Positions 51,022 to 61,051 of a stretch of DNA of 64,000 bases are shown here, piece by piece. Made by a program: the position numbers and the translations under genes. How positions within the stretch are numbered: position 1 is the first letter of the stretch; each line of letters starts with the position of its first letter. The stretch is from Vibrio sp. SCSIO 43135 (GTDB lineage: Bacteria > Pseudomonadota > Gammaproteobacteria > Enterobacterales > Vibrionaceae): positions 1,550,001 to 1,614,000 of the forward strand of contig NZ_CP071859.1 in assembly GCF_023716665.1 (NCBI RefSeq), read 5' to 3'. The notes beneath the pieces are model-generated. The model searched no databases. It was not told where the DNA came from and was given only the letters and a program-made list of their open reading frames with translations.

Positions 51022-51771
51022 ATGATTTCTGAAAAACCTGCTACAAAACGCATCCAATCGGGTGGTTGTGCTATCCATTGTCAAGACTGCAGTATTAGCC
51101 AACTTTGTATCCCGTTCACGCTAAATGAGTCCGAATTAGACCAGCTCGATCAAATTATCGAGCGTAAGAAACCTATTCAAAAAGGACAAGAGCTTTTTAA
51201 AGCGGGCGATGAACTCAAATCACTTTACGCTATTCGTTCTGGCACAATCAAAAGCTACACAATCACTGAACAGGGTGATGAGCAAATCACTGCATTCCAC
51301 CTTGCGGGCGATTTAGTGGGCTTCGATGCTATTACGGGTGATGCTCACCCTAGTTTTGCTCAAGCGCTTGAGACATCAATGGTCTGTGAAATCCCATACG
51401 AGATTTTGGACGACCTGTCAGGTAAAATGCCGAAGCTTCGTCAACAAATCATGCGTTTAATGAGTAACGAGATTAAAGGTGACCAGGAAATGATTCTTCT
51501 GCTTTCGAAGAAGAATGCAGAGGAACGTTTAGCTGCTTTCCTTTACAATCTTTCAACTCGTTTTTCTCAACGAGGCTTCAGCCCACGTGAATTCCGTTTG
51601 ACAATGACACGTGGCGATATTGGTAACTACCTAGGTTTAACCGTAGAAACAATCAGCCGCTTGTTAGGTCGTTTCCAAAAATCTGAGATTTTGAGTGTGA
51701 AAGGCAAATACATCACAATTTTAGACCACCCAGCTCTTATGGAACTTGCTGGCGTATCTACAGAATCATAA
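51022..51771 (+). CDS. fnr: Oxygen-sensing regulator FNR
   Basis: Global anaerobic transcription regulator (249 aa). The N-terminal iron-sulfur cysteines are in [16 protein letters not shown] and the fourth in [10 protein letters not shown] cyclic-nucleotide-like barrel follows, then a dimer helix ([18 protein letters not shown]) and the helix-turn-helix [23 protein letters not shown], whose ETISR recognition segment equals E. coli FNR. It probably controls the adjacent cco genes. Confidence 0.97.
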   Translation: MISEKPATKRIQSGGCAIHCQDCSISQLCIPFTLNESELDQLDQIIERKKPIQKGQELFKAGDELKSLYAIRSGTIKSYTITEQGDEQITAFHLAGDLVGFDAITGDAHPSFAQALETSMVCEIPYEILDDLSGKMPKLRQQIMRLMSNEIKGDQEMILLLSKKNAEERLAAFLYNLSTRFSQRGFSPREFRLTMTRGDIGNYLGLTVETISRLLGRFQKSEILSVKGKYITILDHPALMELAGVSTES

Positions 51772-51780
51772 GTAACTTCA

Positions 51781-51815
51781 ATGATGTAGCTCTAAAATGA
51801 GCTACATCATACTTC
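51781..51815 (+). terminator. Terminator of fnr
   Basis: ATGATGTAGCTC (51781-51792) pairs perfectly with GAGCTACATCAT (51799-51810); ACTTCTCC follows, so the U tract is poor. Confidence 0.7.
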
Positions 51816-51898
51816 TCCTAGTTTTCCTTTCTTTTTTCTAATACTCTCGATCTAATTACGCTACATTAGGTATATAAACTCCTCAAACCTTAGGAGAA

Positions 51899-52849
51899 AT
51901 GATGAGTATTTATAGCAAAATCCTAGTTGTCGCCGACATCAATCATGACGAGCAGCCTGCGCTTGCTCGAGCTATTCAACTTGCTCAAAAGAGTACTTCG
52001 ACCAGCAAGGTCACTTTCTTCCTTTCGATCTACGATTTTTCCTATGACATGACGTCAATGCTTTCTATCGACGAAAGAGATGCGATGCGTCGTGGAGTCA
52101 TCCATCAACGTGAGCAGTGGATGAGAAAAGTTGCTGAGCCTTACGTATGTGATGGTATCGAGTTTGATGTCAAAGTGGTTTGGCATAACCGTCCGTATGA
52201 AGCCATTATTGCAGAAGTATTCGCCGGTTCTCACGATATTGTAATAAAGGGAACACGTAAACATGATGTGCTTGAATCGGTCATCTTTACACCTACAGAT
52301 TGGCATTTATTACGCAAATGCCCTTCCCCAGTACTGTTGGTTAAAAACTCAGATTGGCCAAAGGATGCAAATATCATTGCGTCTGTTCATGTAGGCTCGG
52401 AAAACGACACTCATATTGATTTAAACGACCGTATGGTTGAGCAGCTAAATAGCTTGAGTTCTCGCCTCAATGCCTCGCCTTACTTAGTGAACGCCTACCC
52501 GGTTACTCCGGCGAATATTACCATCGAGCTACCTGAGTTTGACCCAACGACCTACACTGATGCTGTTCGCGGTCACCACTTAACTTCAATGAAAGCACTC
52601 AGACAGAAACATGGCTACGATGAGGAAAAGACGATTGTAGAGCAAGGTTTACCAGAGGATGTTATCCCTGAGGTGGCAGAGAAGCTCAATGCCGCAATGG
52701 TGATCTTGGGAACCACAGGCCGTACGGGGTTATCTGCAGTGTTTATTGGTAACACAGCCGAGCACGTCATTGATAAGATCAATTGTGATGTACTCGCGCT
52801 AAAACCAAATGGCTATGTCAGCCCACTCGATCCACAAACAGCAACCTAA
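51899..52849 (+). CDS. uspE: Tandem universal stress protein UspE
   Basis: A 316-aa cytoplasmic protein of two Usp domains: the first begins YSKILVVADINHDEQPALARAI and the second begins near residue 160. The second domain keeps a nucleotide-loop-like ILGTTGRTGLSAVFIGNTAEHVID. Length and position after fnr equal E. coli UspE, which affects stress resistance, motility and aggregation. SD TTAGGAG. The longer frame by one codon begins ATGATG; the second ATG is equally possible. Confidence 0.94.
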   Translation: MMSIYSKILVVADINHDEQPALARAIQLAQKSTSTSKVTFFLSIYDFSYDMTSMLSIDERDAMRRGVIHQREQWMRKVAEPYVCDGIEFDVKVVWHNRPYEAIIAEVFAGSHDIVIKGTRKHDVLESVIFTPTDWHLLRKCPSPVLLVKNSDWPKDANIIASVHVGSENDTHIDLNDRMVEQLNSLSSRLNASPYLVNAYPVTPANITIELPEFDPTTYTDAVRGHHLTSMKALRQKHGYDEEKTIVEQGLPEDVIPEVAEKLNAAMVILGTTGRTGLSAVFIGNTAEHVIDKINCDVLALKPNGYVSPLDPQTAT

Positions 52850-52874
52850 ATCGCTGGCGAGATTAGTCGAAAAG

Positions 52875-52907
52875 AAAAAGGAAGATAGTTTTGCTATCTT
52901 CCTTTTT
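52875..52907. terminator. Bidirectional terminator between uspE and ttcA
   Basis: A perfect 14-bp inverted repeat (52875-52888 with 52894-52907) with a five-base loop and A/T-rich ends serves both convergent genes. Confidence 0.9.
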
Positions 52908-52911
52908 AACT

Positions 52912-53805
52912 TTATACGTTGGTAACGTCGATAAACAGTGATTCATCAATATTGGTTGATGATACCGTTGCCTCACTGAATTCGTATTCTTCCCTCTCAC
53001 CTTGCCTATCTAGTGGTAAGTTAACGAAGTCGAACAGTTCTTTATCTGCCAACTGACTCGGGCTAACGTTTTGAATCGATTTAAAAATTGCTTCAACACG
53101 CCCTGGCGTTTTCTTATCCCAATCGATAAGCATTGCTTTGATGGACTGACGCTGTAAGTTTTCTTGGGAACCACATAAATTACATGGAATGATCGGAAAC
53201 GCTTTATGTTCAGCGTACTTGATGAGATCTTTTTCTCGACAATACGTTAATGGTCGAATAACTACGTTTCTGCCGTCATCAGAACGCAATTTCGGCGGCA
53301 TTGCCTTTAAGCGTGAACCGTGGAACATGTTCAGAAACATAGTTTCTACAATGTCATCCATGTGATGACCAAGTGCTAACTTAGTTGCACCAATCTTTTC
53401 AGCGAATGAGTACAGTGTGCCACGACGTAGTCGAGAACACAGACCACATGTCGTTTTCCCTTCTGGAATTTTCTCACGAACAACGGAGTATGTATCTTTA
53501 TCTACGATGTAGTAAGGAATGTTAAGCGTTTCAAAGTAATCAGGAAGGATGTGTTCAGGAAACCCTGGTTGCTTTTGATCTAAGTTAACCGCAACAACTT
53601 GGAACTTAATCGGAGCCGCTTTCTGTAAGTTAAGCAGAATATCCAGCATCGCAAATGAATCTTTACCACCACTGATACATGCCATGACAACATCACCTTC
53701 TTCGATCATGTTGTATTCTGTAATGGCATTACCCACATTTCTTCTTAGACGCTTTTGAAGTTTGTTGAATTCTAGGGTTTCTTTTCTTGTATCTACTTGG
53801 TTCAT
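52912..53805 (-). CDS. ttcA: tRNA 2-thiocytidine(32) synthetase TtcA
   Basis: Installs 2-thiocytidine at position 32 of certain tRNAs using ATP and an iron-sulfur cluster. The 297-aa product shows the PP-loop [10 protein letters not shown], the cysteine pair [10 protein letters not shown] and the motif [14 protein letters not shown]. In E. coli ttcA lies near fnr-uspE as well. The ATG is preceded by GAGAGCTCGCA, a moderate ribosome site. Confidence 0.96.
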   Translation of the reverse strand: MNQVDTRKETLEFNKLQKRLRRNVGNAITEYNMIEEGDVVMACISGGKDSFAMLDILLNLQKAAPIKFQVVAVNLDQKQPGFPEHILPDYFETLNIPYYIVDKDTYSVVREKIPEGKTTCGLCSRLRRGTLYSFAEKIGATKLALGHHMDDIVETMFLNMFHGSRLKAMPPKLRSDDGRNVVIRPLTYCREKDLIKYAEHKAFPIIPCNLCGSQENLQRQSIKAMLIDWDKKTPGRVEAIFKSIQNVSPSQLADKELFDFVNLPLDRQGEREEYEFSEATVSSTNIDESLFIDVTNV

Positions 53806-54127
53806 TGCGAGCTCTCACATTGCCATAGATGGCAGTATGACTTCCTAACATGGTTAATTGGGGCGTGGATTATACGAGCTTTTTTCTTAGGATTAAATGG
53901 CTGGGCTTGGTAATCACTCGATTATTTGCCCTACCATTGATTTGGCGTAGCTCATACCTGCTTTTGTACCAGCAACGCATCTAATGAAGTAAACGATTTG
54001 TAAACAGTTAAACTAGTTGAACCTAGTTAGAAAACTTCGTATATTTCGCTTGTCCTTCGGGCACACCCTACAATGTACGTCGCCATCCCGCTTCCATTGG
54101 TACATTGATATTGGTGTTTCTATCTTC
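53806..54127. other. Divergent intergenic region ttcA-norM with a leader hairpin
   Basis: This 320-bp stretch carries the promoters of ttcA and norM. CAATGTAC (54071-54078) and GTACATTG (54100-54107) form a perfect 8-bp stem with a 21-base loop about 20 bp before the norM start. I checked for an FMN riboswitch, since norM lies beside ribE in other vibrios as I recall, and do not see its conserved core. No small gene is evident. Confidence 0.5.
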
Positions 54128-55519
54128 ATGCAAAACACACCTACATACTTCACTCGTTTTTATAAAGAATCGGGCGCTTTACTTCATCTGTCTATCCCTA
54201 TCATTTTGATGCAACTCGCGACGCAGTCCATGGGATTCGTTGATACAACAATGGCTGGTCAAGTCAGTGCGGAAGACCTCGCAGCCATCGCCCTTGGTAC
54301 TAGCCTTTGGTTACCGGTTTCATTAATCCTTCGCGGTATCATTATGGCTCTAACTCCGGTTGTTGCGTACCATCGAGGAGCTCAGAAGACAGATAAAATT
54401 CGAGCAGCCGTGATTCAGATGTTGTGGCTTTCATTCTTTGTTAGCGTCTGTTTGATTGTCTACTTGTCCTCTGGAGAGTTCATTCTTACTAGTTTGGGCG
54501 TTGCTAATGAGATCATTCCTATCGCGAGTGATTACGTAGTTGCCCTCGCCTTTGGTGTACCAGGTATTGCCTTGTTTTACACCCTCAACGGCTTTTGTGA
54601 AGGAATGAACAATACCCGTGCTCCTATGATCATTTCCGTTATCGGCTTGCTTGTTAACATTCCGGTAAATTACATTTTGATCTATGGTGAATTTGGGATG
54701 CCAGCCCTTGGTGCAGTTGGTTGTGGTTGGGCAACAAGTTTGGTTTATTGGATGATGTCTGGGTTGCTGTTTGGACACATTAAAGGCCATCATCATTATA
54801 AAAAAGTGATTCACTTTAAGCAGGCAAAACCATCTTTTGCCCAGATTATGCAGCTATTGAAGCTGGGCATGCCTATCGGGTTGAACATCGCAATCTGTGG
54901 CAGTATTTTCGCGGTGATTGCGCTTTTGATTGGTAGAATCGGGGCCGAAAACGTCGCAGCTGCGCAAATCGCTCTCAACATATCCAGTATGACTTATATG
55001 ATACCGATGAGCCTTTCATTTGGTATCACGATAAGAGTTGGGCACGCTCTTGGCGAACAAAAACAATCTCTTGCGTCTGAACGAAGCAAAGTCGGTGTTA
55101 TTACTGCTGCACTTATGTCATTAATTTCAATCGTAGGGTTTCTACTCTTCCCTGATTGGATTATTCGCTTGTATACCACTGATCCTGCTGTGTCAGCGAC
55201 CGCGGCGACCTTGTTAGTATTCACAGCTATGTACCAGTTTAGTGACGCCCTGCAAACATCAGCAAACGGTGCTTTACGTGGCTATAAAGACACTAAAGTA
55301 CCCATGATTTTAGCGGTCCTCGCATACTGGGGATTAGCATTACCACTGGGTATGATACTGGGCCTAACAGACTACATTGTCCCAGCGATGGGCGAGCAAG
55401 GGTTCTGGATTGGTATTGTGACCGGTTTGTCGACAGCAGCGATTGCAATGCTGATCCGGTTAGCCTCTATCGTTAAGCGCAACCAAGATATGACTACCCC
55501 TGCGGTGGCGACTTCTTAA
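54128..55519 (+). CDS. norM: MATE multidrug efflux protein NorM
   Basis: Na+-driven MATE antiporter (463 aa, about 12 helices) exporting fluoroquinolones, dyes and other cations. Family features: RFYKESGALLHLSIPIILMQ, GFVDTTMAGQVSAEDLAAIA (with the conserved aspartate near residue 36), GFCEGMNNTRAPM and the second-half LRGYKDTKVPMI. The ATG giving MQNTPTYFTRF fits the length of characterised Vibrio NorM; a longer frame begins in the leader. Confidence 0.94.
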   Translation: MQNTPTYFTRFYKESGALLHLSIPIILMQLATQSMGFVDTTMAGQVSAEDLAAIALGTSLWLPVSLILRGIIMALTPVVAYHRGAQKTDKIRAAVIQMLWLSFFVSVCLIVYLSSGEFILTSLGVANEIIPIASDYVVALAFGVPGIALFYTLNGFCEGMNNTRAPMIISVIGLLVNIPVNYILIYGEFGMPALGAVGCGWATSLVYWMMSGLLFGHIKGHHHYKKVIHFKQAKPSFAQIMQLLKLGMPIGLNIAICGSIFAVIALLIGRIGAENVAAAQIALNISSMTYMIPMSLSFGITIRVGHALGEQKQSLASERSKVGVITAALMSLISIVGFLLFPDWIIRLYTTDPAVSATAATLLVFTAMYQFSDALQTSANGALRGYKDTKVPMILAVLAYWGLALPLGMILGLTDYIVPAMGEQGFWIGIVTGLSTAAIAMLIRLASIVKRNQDMTTPAVATS

Positions 55520-55546
55520 GAGCAAATACAATACAAGTAATAATAG

Positions 55547-55574
55547 AAAGGGCCGCATTCAGCGGCCCTTTTTA
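55547..55574. terminator. Bidirectional terminator between norM and the DUF2987 gene
   Basis: AAAGGGCCGC (55547-55556) and GCGGCCCTTT (55562-55571) form a perfect stem with loop ATTCA. Confidence 0.9.
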
Positions 55575-55575
55575 T

Positions 55576-56244
55576 TTAGTTTTCTTTCGGAATATAGGGT
55601 AAAACACGAATCGTCGCTTCAGGAAGCGTCATTGTTCCGCCCTCACCTAATTCTGCTAACGCGACTTGAACTTTGCCATCAACGATTGCTTTGGTTTCGC
55701 CGCTCGAAAGTTTAATCGATGAGTTTAGGTTATCGGCAAACTCCAAAGTTACGCCAGTGACATCCGGGGTAAACCAGCTCGCAAACATACCTCCTAACTG
55801 CTCAAGCATGACTTGCATTTGTGGCAGTAGGCTCTCAACTTGTTCGTAACTGACTTCACCTTCCATCGCTTCTTTAGTCATCACAACCATAGAAAAATCA
55901 CATTGCTGGTTATCTGGAGTATGCACAAAGACCAGTGGGTTCGCCGATCGAAGGTTGCTATCTAGTGGCACAATAACTTCATTTGAAGGAGATATTTTCA
56001 ACTCTTCATAGTGCTCTTCTTTTTCCATCCACGCTTTTTCAATGCTACACAACTGCTGGCTTACAGGGTCAAGAAAGAAAAAGCCAACCTTAACATCATC
56101 GTGGCCTTCTTTTGCATTCTGTTTCATGTGTGTATAAAGCTTCGAATACGTGAACATGTATTCTTGGGCAGACGCCGGCATCGCAGACGCTAGACTTACC
56201 GAAGCTGCCAGTAACATCGCTGGCAGCGTCTTTTTTATTATCAT
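55576..56244 (-). CDS. DUF2987 exported protein
   Basis: A 222-aa protein with a signal peptide (about residues 1-26, ending in PASAQE) and a body I recognise as DUF2987, known from Vibrio and Shewanella and without a known function. Two cysteines (QQLCSIEKAW and QQCDFSMVV) may form a disulfide. The ATG overlaps the bax stop codon as TAATG, so the two are coupled; a longer frame adds five residues without support. Confidence 0.82.
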   Translation of the reverse strand: MIIKKTLPAMLLAASVSLASAMPASAQEYMFTYSKLYTHMKQNAKEGHDDVKVGFFFLDPVSQQLCSIEKAWMEKEEHYEELKISPSNEVIVPLDSNLRSANPLVFVHTPDNQQCDFSMVVMTKEAMEGEVSYEQVESLLPQMQVMLEQLGGMFASWFTPDVTGVTLEFADNLNSSIKLSSGETKAIVDGKVQVALAELGEGGTMTLPEATIRVLPYIPKEN

Positions 56245-57071
56245 TATTGTTGTGTCCAATATTTGTTATTGTGGCGAATCATCGCTTGTAGGTCGTCGAC
56301 ATAGTCTTGTCCGCGTTCAGAGTAAGCTAATAAGCCGTCTGTAAGTGCAGTTGCAGTCGCTACGCTGAGCAAGTCTTCTCCTGCTAAATGCCTTTGATAG
56401 CGTATTTCACGCAAATCGTGGTACGCAGCGTTGCGGTTTACATTCATGAAGTAACCATGAATTGACTGTTGGACCGAGTCGAATTTAGCCACTTCATGCG
56501 TCATGCCTTCGCTACGTTGTAACGGGACAAGACCACAGCCTTTAGAATAACACCACTGACCAAAGTAGTTGTTGGCCTGCTCGGCAAAACGAGAAGTTCC
56601 CCACGCCGATTCGTTTGCAGCCTGCGTGAGAACCAGAGCTTCTGGTAATACGTCAACACGGTGTAGCATCTTATCGACCCATTCACCATCGACCCCTGAA
56701 GCTGGGACGTTAACCCGATACAACTTACCTAAACGCTTAGCATAGGCGTTATCTTCAGCGTTGAGCTCACTATCTAATAGGTGCTGCTGAATTTGCTCTA
56801 ACCTTTTTCGTTCTTTGAGAACTCGTTGGTTTTCTAGTTCAATACCAGGCCTTAGGGCGGAGAAAAATCGGGATTTCTTCTCATCTACACTAATAACGGG
56901 TTCTGCTTTCTCAACCACCTTTGGTTGTTCTGGCTTTTCAACCTGTTCTAATTTCTGGGCTGCTTTTTTCTTTTCGCGCTCTTCGGCATATCGTTCTTCG
57001 TAGTCTTGTGCAATATACAAACTACCACCAACAAACAGACCGGCAGCGGCGATACCAATTACTTTACGCAT
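56244..57071 (-). CDS. Bax-like peptidoglycan glucosaminidase-fold protein
   Basis: A 275-aa membrane-anchored protein: an N-terminal helix (VIGIAAAGLFVGGSLYIA), a charged coiled region (about 30-90) and a glucosaminidase-like domain with the catalytic glutamate in QAANESAWGTSRFAEQANNYFGQWC and SIHGYFMNVNRNAAYHDLR. That matches E. coli Bax. The start MRKVIGIAAAG, with AGGTG upstream, overlaps the previous gene by 8 bp. Cleavage of the cell wall near the inner membrane is inferred. Confidence 0.87.
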   Translation of the reverse strand: MRKVIGIAAAGLFVGGSLYIAQDYEERYAEEREKKKAAQKLEQVEKPEQPKVVEKAEPVISVDEKKSRFFSALRPGIELENQRVLKERKRLEQIQQHLLDSELNAEDNAYAKRLGKLYRVNVPASGVDGEWVDKMLHRVDVLPEALVLTQAANESAWGTSRFAEQANNYFGQWCYSKGCGLVPLQRSEGMTHEVAKFDSVQQSIHGYFMNVNRNAAYHDLREIRYQRHLAGEDLLSVATATALTDGLLAYSERGQDYVDDLQAMIRHNNKYWTQQ

Positions 57072-57873
57072 CGAACACCTGTGAAGATTTATTGTTATTG
57101 TTTTGGTCATCATCGTTAGACTGATCGCTTGCGACAATCTTCAACTTAATTCCGAACATGTTTCGGTAAACAATACCTTTTACATGGAAGAAAAATGGCA
57201 CAACAAAAATCAATCCGATTCCATAGAACATGGCAGCCACTACAAACATCAAAGTGACCATCAGATAAATGCCTGCCAATACCAAAATCTTCTTATTCAC
57301 CGCGCGCAGTGATAGCAGCAAAGACTGCATCGGTGGAATGCGTTTTTCACAAATCAGTAGAATTGAGTTGCTGAATGCCAAAGACAAGTACATAGAGAGG
57401 AATGGCAAAATCATACCCGCGATCCCCTGGAGCATCAGGCTAAATAGCGTTGCTAAAATGACAGGGATAGTGAACTGCAGCCCTTTAGCAATATGTCGTG
57501 GTTTGGTTTGTAGCCCCGCAGCGTGGCTCATAGCCATTAGGCTCACACCCGCATAGATTGGCGCACTGACCACTTCATAACTAAAGTTAGCAACGAAAAT
57601 CGCCTCTACAATTCGAGAATCAAACGCTTCAGGGTTTGTCAGGGCATCTAGAATCACCCCTGGGTTACCCAACTGCAATTTAAGAGCAATGTAGAAAATA
57701 CCTAACTGTACAAATAGCAGCGCAATAATTGCTGGAGAAAAAGACAGGAAGTTTTTAATGGTGTAGCCCCAAGCCTCTTTAAATACGTCTCCGGCTTTTA
57801 GTTCGTAATCCCCGGATAAGGCTCGCTCTACACTACCGCCTAAGTTGAAATCTTTCTCGATGTCATTATTCAT
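57064..57873 (-). CDS. Unknown polytopic inner-membrane protein
   Basis: A 269-aa protein with about five or six hydrophobic segments (from FSPAIIALLFVQLGIFYIAL to IGLIFVVPFFFHVKGIVY) between a polar N-terminus and an Asn/Asp/Ser-rich C-terminal tail. The layout resembles YciC/DUF975-like glycerophosphoryl-domain membrane proteins, but I cannot name it. The ATG (MNNDIEKDF) is preferred over a TTG six codons earlier. It heads a three-gene operon with bax and the DUF2987 gene. Confidence 0.72.
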   Translation of the reverse strand: MNNDIEKDFNLGGSVERALSGDYELKAGDVFKEAWGYTIKNFLSFSPAIIALLFVQLGIFYIALKLQLGNPGVILDALTNPEAFDSRIVEAIFVANFSYEVVSAPIYAGVSLMAMSHAAGLQTKPRHIAKGLQFTIPVILATLFSLMLQGIAGMILPFLSMYLSLAFSNSILLICEKRIPPMQSLLLSLRAVNKKILVLAGIYLMVTLMFVVAAMFYGIGLIFVVPFFFHVKGIVYRNMFGIKLKIVASDQSNDDDQNNNNKSSQVFDA

Positions 57874-58183
57874 TATTGGGTCCAAGGTCAATCTTCTTTA
57901 GAAGAGCCCTAAGTTGTTGATAAAAAATTGGAGTCATTATACTCAATTGTCCTAAACACTAAAATCCGATTACTTATATCGGCTTGCTTTATCTCTTAGT
58001 TGGCTGATAATTAACCACTAAACTAACTTAATAAAGCGTAATTTGGGCATAAAATCAGTATGGTAAAAAATGTTTACTTTTACCTGCAAAAAATTTTCTG
58101 TTTCAAGATAAGAAAATGCTTTGAATTCACACTTTTGGTGATTATGATGCGCGCCTCAAAAGTGTATAACTACAGGTCACAAT
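57874..58183. other. Divergent intergenic region before potA
   Basis: AT-rich 310-bp region without a gene. It holds the promoter of the membrane-protein operon (minus) and a good candidate pot promoter (plus). See the separate entry for the dyad. Confidence 0.5.
58121..58165 (+). promoter_or_regulatory. Putative potABCD promoter overlapped by a 9-bp dyad
   Basis: TTGAAT (58121-58126) and TATGAT (58143-58148), spaced 16 bp, form a plausible promoter. ACACTTTTG (58129-58137) and CAAAAGTGT (58157-58165) are perfect inverted repeats, one arm between the -35 and -10 and the other at the expected start point. That is a classic repressor layout. Confidence 0.5.
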
Positions 58184-59338
58184 TTGGGGTACCCAAAAGA
58201 CCAAGGTGGAGAAAAACAGACATTGAACGCTAAACAAAAAGCAGGACAACCTGTTATTCGATTAACAGGTATCAGTAAAAGCTTCGATGGTAAGGAAATC
58301 ATCGGCAATTTGAATCTTGATGTTAACCATGGTGAATTCCTAACCATATTAGGCCCATCTGGTTGTGGTAAAACTACGGTGCTTCGAATGATCGCCGGAT
58401 TTGAGTCTGCAGACAGCGGCCAAATCACCCTAGCGGATCAAGATGTTACACAGCTACCTGCTGAACAAAGGCACGTCAATACTGTTTTTCAGAGCTATGC
58501 GCTTTTCCCACATATGACCGTTTTTGAAAACGTCGCGTTTGGATTGCGCATGCAAAAAGTGCCAAACGACGAGATCGAGCCTCGTGTGATGGAAGCATTA
58601 CGCATGGTACGTTTGGAAAAAATGGCGCAACGTAAACCACATCAACTTTCAGGTGGTCAACAACAGCGTATCGCGATTGCGCGAGCTGTGGTCAATAAAC
58701 CAAAAGTACTACTACTTGACGAATCACTTTCTGCGTTGGACTACAAACTGCGCAAACAGATGCAAATCGAGCTTAAACAGTTGCAACGTCAGTTGGGTAT
58801 TACATTCATCTTTGTAACCCACGACCAAGAAGAAGCACTGTCCATGTCAGATCGCATCATCGTAATGCGTGAAGGTGTGATCGAACAAGACGGCTCACCA
58901 CGTGAAATCTACGAAGAGCCTAAAAACCTGTTTGTTGCTCGTTTCATTGGTGAAATTAACGTATTCAATGCAACGACTATCGAACGCATTGATGAAAAGC
59001 GAATTAAAGCCAGCATTGAAGGTGTTGAGTCTGTGGTATACCACGACAAGCCAGTAACAAGTGGCGATAAGCTACAAGTATTGCTTCGCCCTGAAGACTT
59101 GCGTATAGAAGAAATCAAAGAGTCCGAAGAGAAAGGCATTGTTGGTCACGTAACCGAGCGTACTTATAAAGGTATGACACTTGATTCGGTCATCGAACTT
59201 GAATCAGGTATGCGTGTGATGGTGAGCGAATTCTTCAACGAAGATGATCCTGATGTGGACCACTCTCTCGGACAAAAAGTCGCAATCACTTGGGTCGAAA
59301 GCTGGGAAGTGGTGCTAAAAGATGAGCAACAAGTTTAA
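58184..59338 (+). CDS. potA: Spermidine/putrescine ABC importer ATPase PotA
   Basis: ATP-hydrolysing subunit of the polyamine importer (up to 384 aa). Walker A is [17 protein letters not shown], signature [16 protein letters not shown], Walker [14 protein letters not shown] and the switch histidine is in [10 protein letters not shown]. The C-terminal regulatory TOBE domain has [12 protein letters not shown] and ends [12 protein letters not shown] as in E. coli. The start is uncertain: TTG here has AGG seven bases upstream; a TTG at 58223 ([11 protein letters not shown]) follows GGTGGAG and is also possible. Confidence 0.94.
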   Translation: MGYPKDQGGEKQTLNAKQKAGQPVIRLTGISKSFDGKEIIGNLNLDVNHGEFLTILGPSGCGKTTVLRMIAGFESADSGQITLADQDVTQLPAEQRHVNTVFQSYALFPHMTVFENVAFGLRMQKVPNDEIEPRVMEALRMVRLEKMAQRKPHQLSGGQQQRIAIARAVVNKPKVLLLDESLSALDYKLRKQMQIELKQLQRQLGITFIFVTHDQEEALSMSDRIIVMREGVIEQDGSPREIYEEPKNLFVARFIGEINVFNATTIERIDEKRIKASIEGVESVVYHDKPVTSGDKLQVLLRPEDLRIEEIKESEEKGIVGHVTERTYKGMTLDSVIELESGMRVMVSEFFNEDDPDVDHSLGQKVAITWVESWEVVLKDEQQV

Positions 59339-60179
59339 TCTACAAAATGCCATTATCGCGCTGATTGTCGGTTGGCTAACACTGTTCGTGTTAGTTCCAA
59401 ACGTCATGATCATCGGAACAAGTTTTCTGACTCGTGACGAAGCAAACCTTATCGAGATGACGTTTACGCTTGATAATTACGCACGATTAATGGATCCACT
59501 CTACGCTAAGGTTCTGTGGCATTCGTTCTACATGGCTATCGTAGCGACACTGCTGTGTTTAGTTATCGGTTACCCGTTCGCTTATATCGTTGCGAAAATG
59601 CCAGTGAAATGGCGCCCTATTATGCGGTTTTTGGTGATTGTTCCTTTTTGGACCAACTCACTTATCCGTACTTATGGGCTTAAAATCGTACTCGGTACAC
59701 AAGGCGTACTTAACAAAAGCTTATTAGCATTAGACATCATCGAGAAACCGATGCGTCTTATGTACACAGAGACAGCAGTGATGATTGGTTTGGTATACAT
59801 CTTACTGCCTTTCATGATTCTGCCTCTCTACTCAGCGATTGAAAAACTGGATCATACCTACATTGAAGCCGCTCGTGACTTAGGCGCGAACAAGTTGCAA
59901 ACGCTCACTAAAGTCATTTTGCCACTGACAATGCCTGGCATCATCGGCGGTTGTTTGCTTGTGCTGCTGCCAGCGTTGGGAATGTTCTACATTTCAGATT
60001 TATTAGGCGGCGCGAAGAACCTATTGATCGGTAACGTGATTAAGAGCCAAGTACTCAATGCTCGAGATTGGCCATTTGGTGCTGCGACAAGTATTGCACT
60101 AACGGTCGCAATGGCAATCATGCTGTATGCCTACTATCGAGCTGGTAAGTTGTTGAATAAGAAAGTGGAGCTGGACTAA
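59322..60179 (+). CDS. potB: Polyamine ABC importer permease PotB
   Basis: Six-helix inner-membrane permease (285 aa) pairing with PotC. The EAA loop is seen in [27 protein letters not shown]. It overlaps potA by 17 bp and potC by one base (TAATG), showing translational coupling. Confidence 0.96.
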   Translation: MSNKFNLQNAIIALIVGWLTLFVLVPNVMIIGTSFLTRDEANLIEMTFTLDNYARLMDPLYAKVLWHSFYMAIVATLLCLVIGYPFAYIVAKMPVKWRPIMRFLVIVPFWTNSLIRTYGLKIVLGTQGVLNKSLLALDIIEKPMRLMYTETAVMIGLVYILLPFMILPLYSAIEKLDHTYIEAARDLGANKLQTLTKVILPLTMPGIIGGCLLVLLPALGMFYISDLLGGAKNLLIGNVIKSQVLNARDWPFGAATSIALTVAMAIMLYAYYRAGKLLNKKVELD

Positions 60180-60949
60180 TGGGACGTACGATTAGATTTA
60201 GCTTTATGACATTGGTCTACGCGTTTCTTTATTTGCCAATCATCGTGCTGATTGTTAACTCATTTAATGCCAACAAATTTGGTATGAAATGGGGCGGCTT
60301 TACCACGAAATGGTACGAAACATTAATTAATAACGATAGTCTAATGCAGGCTGCATGGCACTCTTTAAACGTTGCCGTATTCTCTGCAACTGCGGCGACC
60401 ATAATTGGTAGCTTAACGGCCGTTGCCCTATTCCGTTACCAATTTAAAGGTAAAGGTGCCGTAAACGGTATGCTGTTTGTTGTGATGATGTCTCCAGATA
60501 TCGTAATGGCCATCTCGTTGTTAGCACTGTTTCTCGTACTGGGTGCTCAATTAGGTTTCTTTACTTTGTTGATTGCGCACATTACGTTCTGCTTACCGTT
60601 TGTGGTGGTCACGGTTTACAGCCGGCTCAATGGTTTCGACGTCAAAATGCTAGAAGCGGCGAAAGACTTAGGTGCCAGTGAATGGGTAATCTTGAAGCAG
60701 ATTATTCTACCCCTTGCCAAGCCAGCGGTTGCTGCAGGTTGGCTACTAAGTTTCACCCTGTCACTCGATGATGTAATCATCAGTTCATTTGTGACTGGGC
60801 CAACATATGAAATTCTACCGTTGAAGATTTACTCAATGGTTAAGGTGGGCATTTCTCCAGAGGTGAATGCTCTTGCAACAGTGATGTTGATTGTTTCTCT
60901 TATCTTGGTCATAACGTCTCAGTTATTGGCCAGAGACAAAGTTAAGTAA
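60179..60949 (+). CDS. potC: Polyamine ABC importer permease PotC
   Basis: Second permease (256 aa, six helices). The EAA loop is MLEAAKDLGASEWVILKQIILPLAKPA, and the segment SLDDVIISSFVTGP is typical of PotC. The ATG overlaps the potB stop codon. A terminator hairpin lies between potC and the first potD. Confidence 0.96.
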   Translation: MGRTIRFSFMTLVYAFLYLPIIVLIVNSFNANKFGMKWGGFTTKWYETLINNDSLMQAAWHSLNVAVFSATAATIIGSLTAVALFRYQFKGKGAVNGMLFVVMMSPDIVMAISLLALFLVLGAQLGFFTLLIAHITFCLPFVVVTVYSRLNGFDVKMLEAAKDLGASEWVILKQIILPLAKPAVAAGWLLSFTLSLDDVIISSFVTGPTYEILPLKIYSMVKVGISPEVNALATVMLIVSLILVITSQLLARDKVK

Positions 60950-60969
60950 CGCAATAATCACTGTAATGA

Positions 60970-61005
60970 CAAGACAGAATGGCCAAGGTCATTCTGTTTT
61001 TCTTT
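60970..61005 (+). terminator. Hairpin with U tract between potC and potD
   Basis: ACAGAATG (60974-60981) pairs with CATTCTGT (60990-60997), extended inward by CC/GG, and is followed by TTTCTTTC. It would attenuate the operon or the binding-protein gene has its own promoter. Confidence 0.75.
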
Positions 61006-61051
61006 CTTATGCTTATAACAATAAGCAACGCTTGGTTTGGAGCTAACGTAA

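Noticed and set aside
53806..54127. FMN (RFN) riboswitch upstream of norM
   Set aside because: The conserved core segments of the RFN element are not present and no ribE gene is adjacent.
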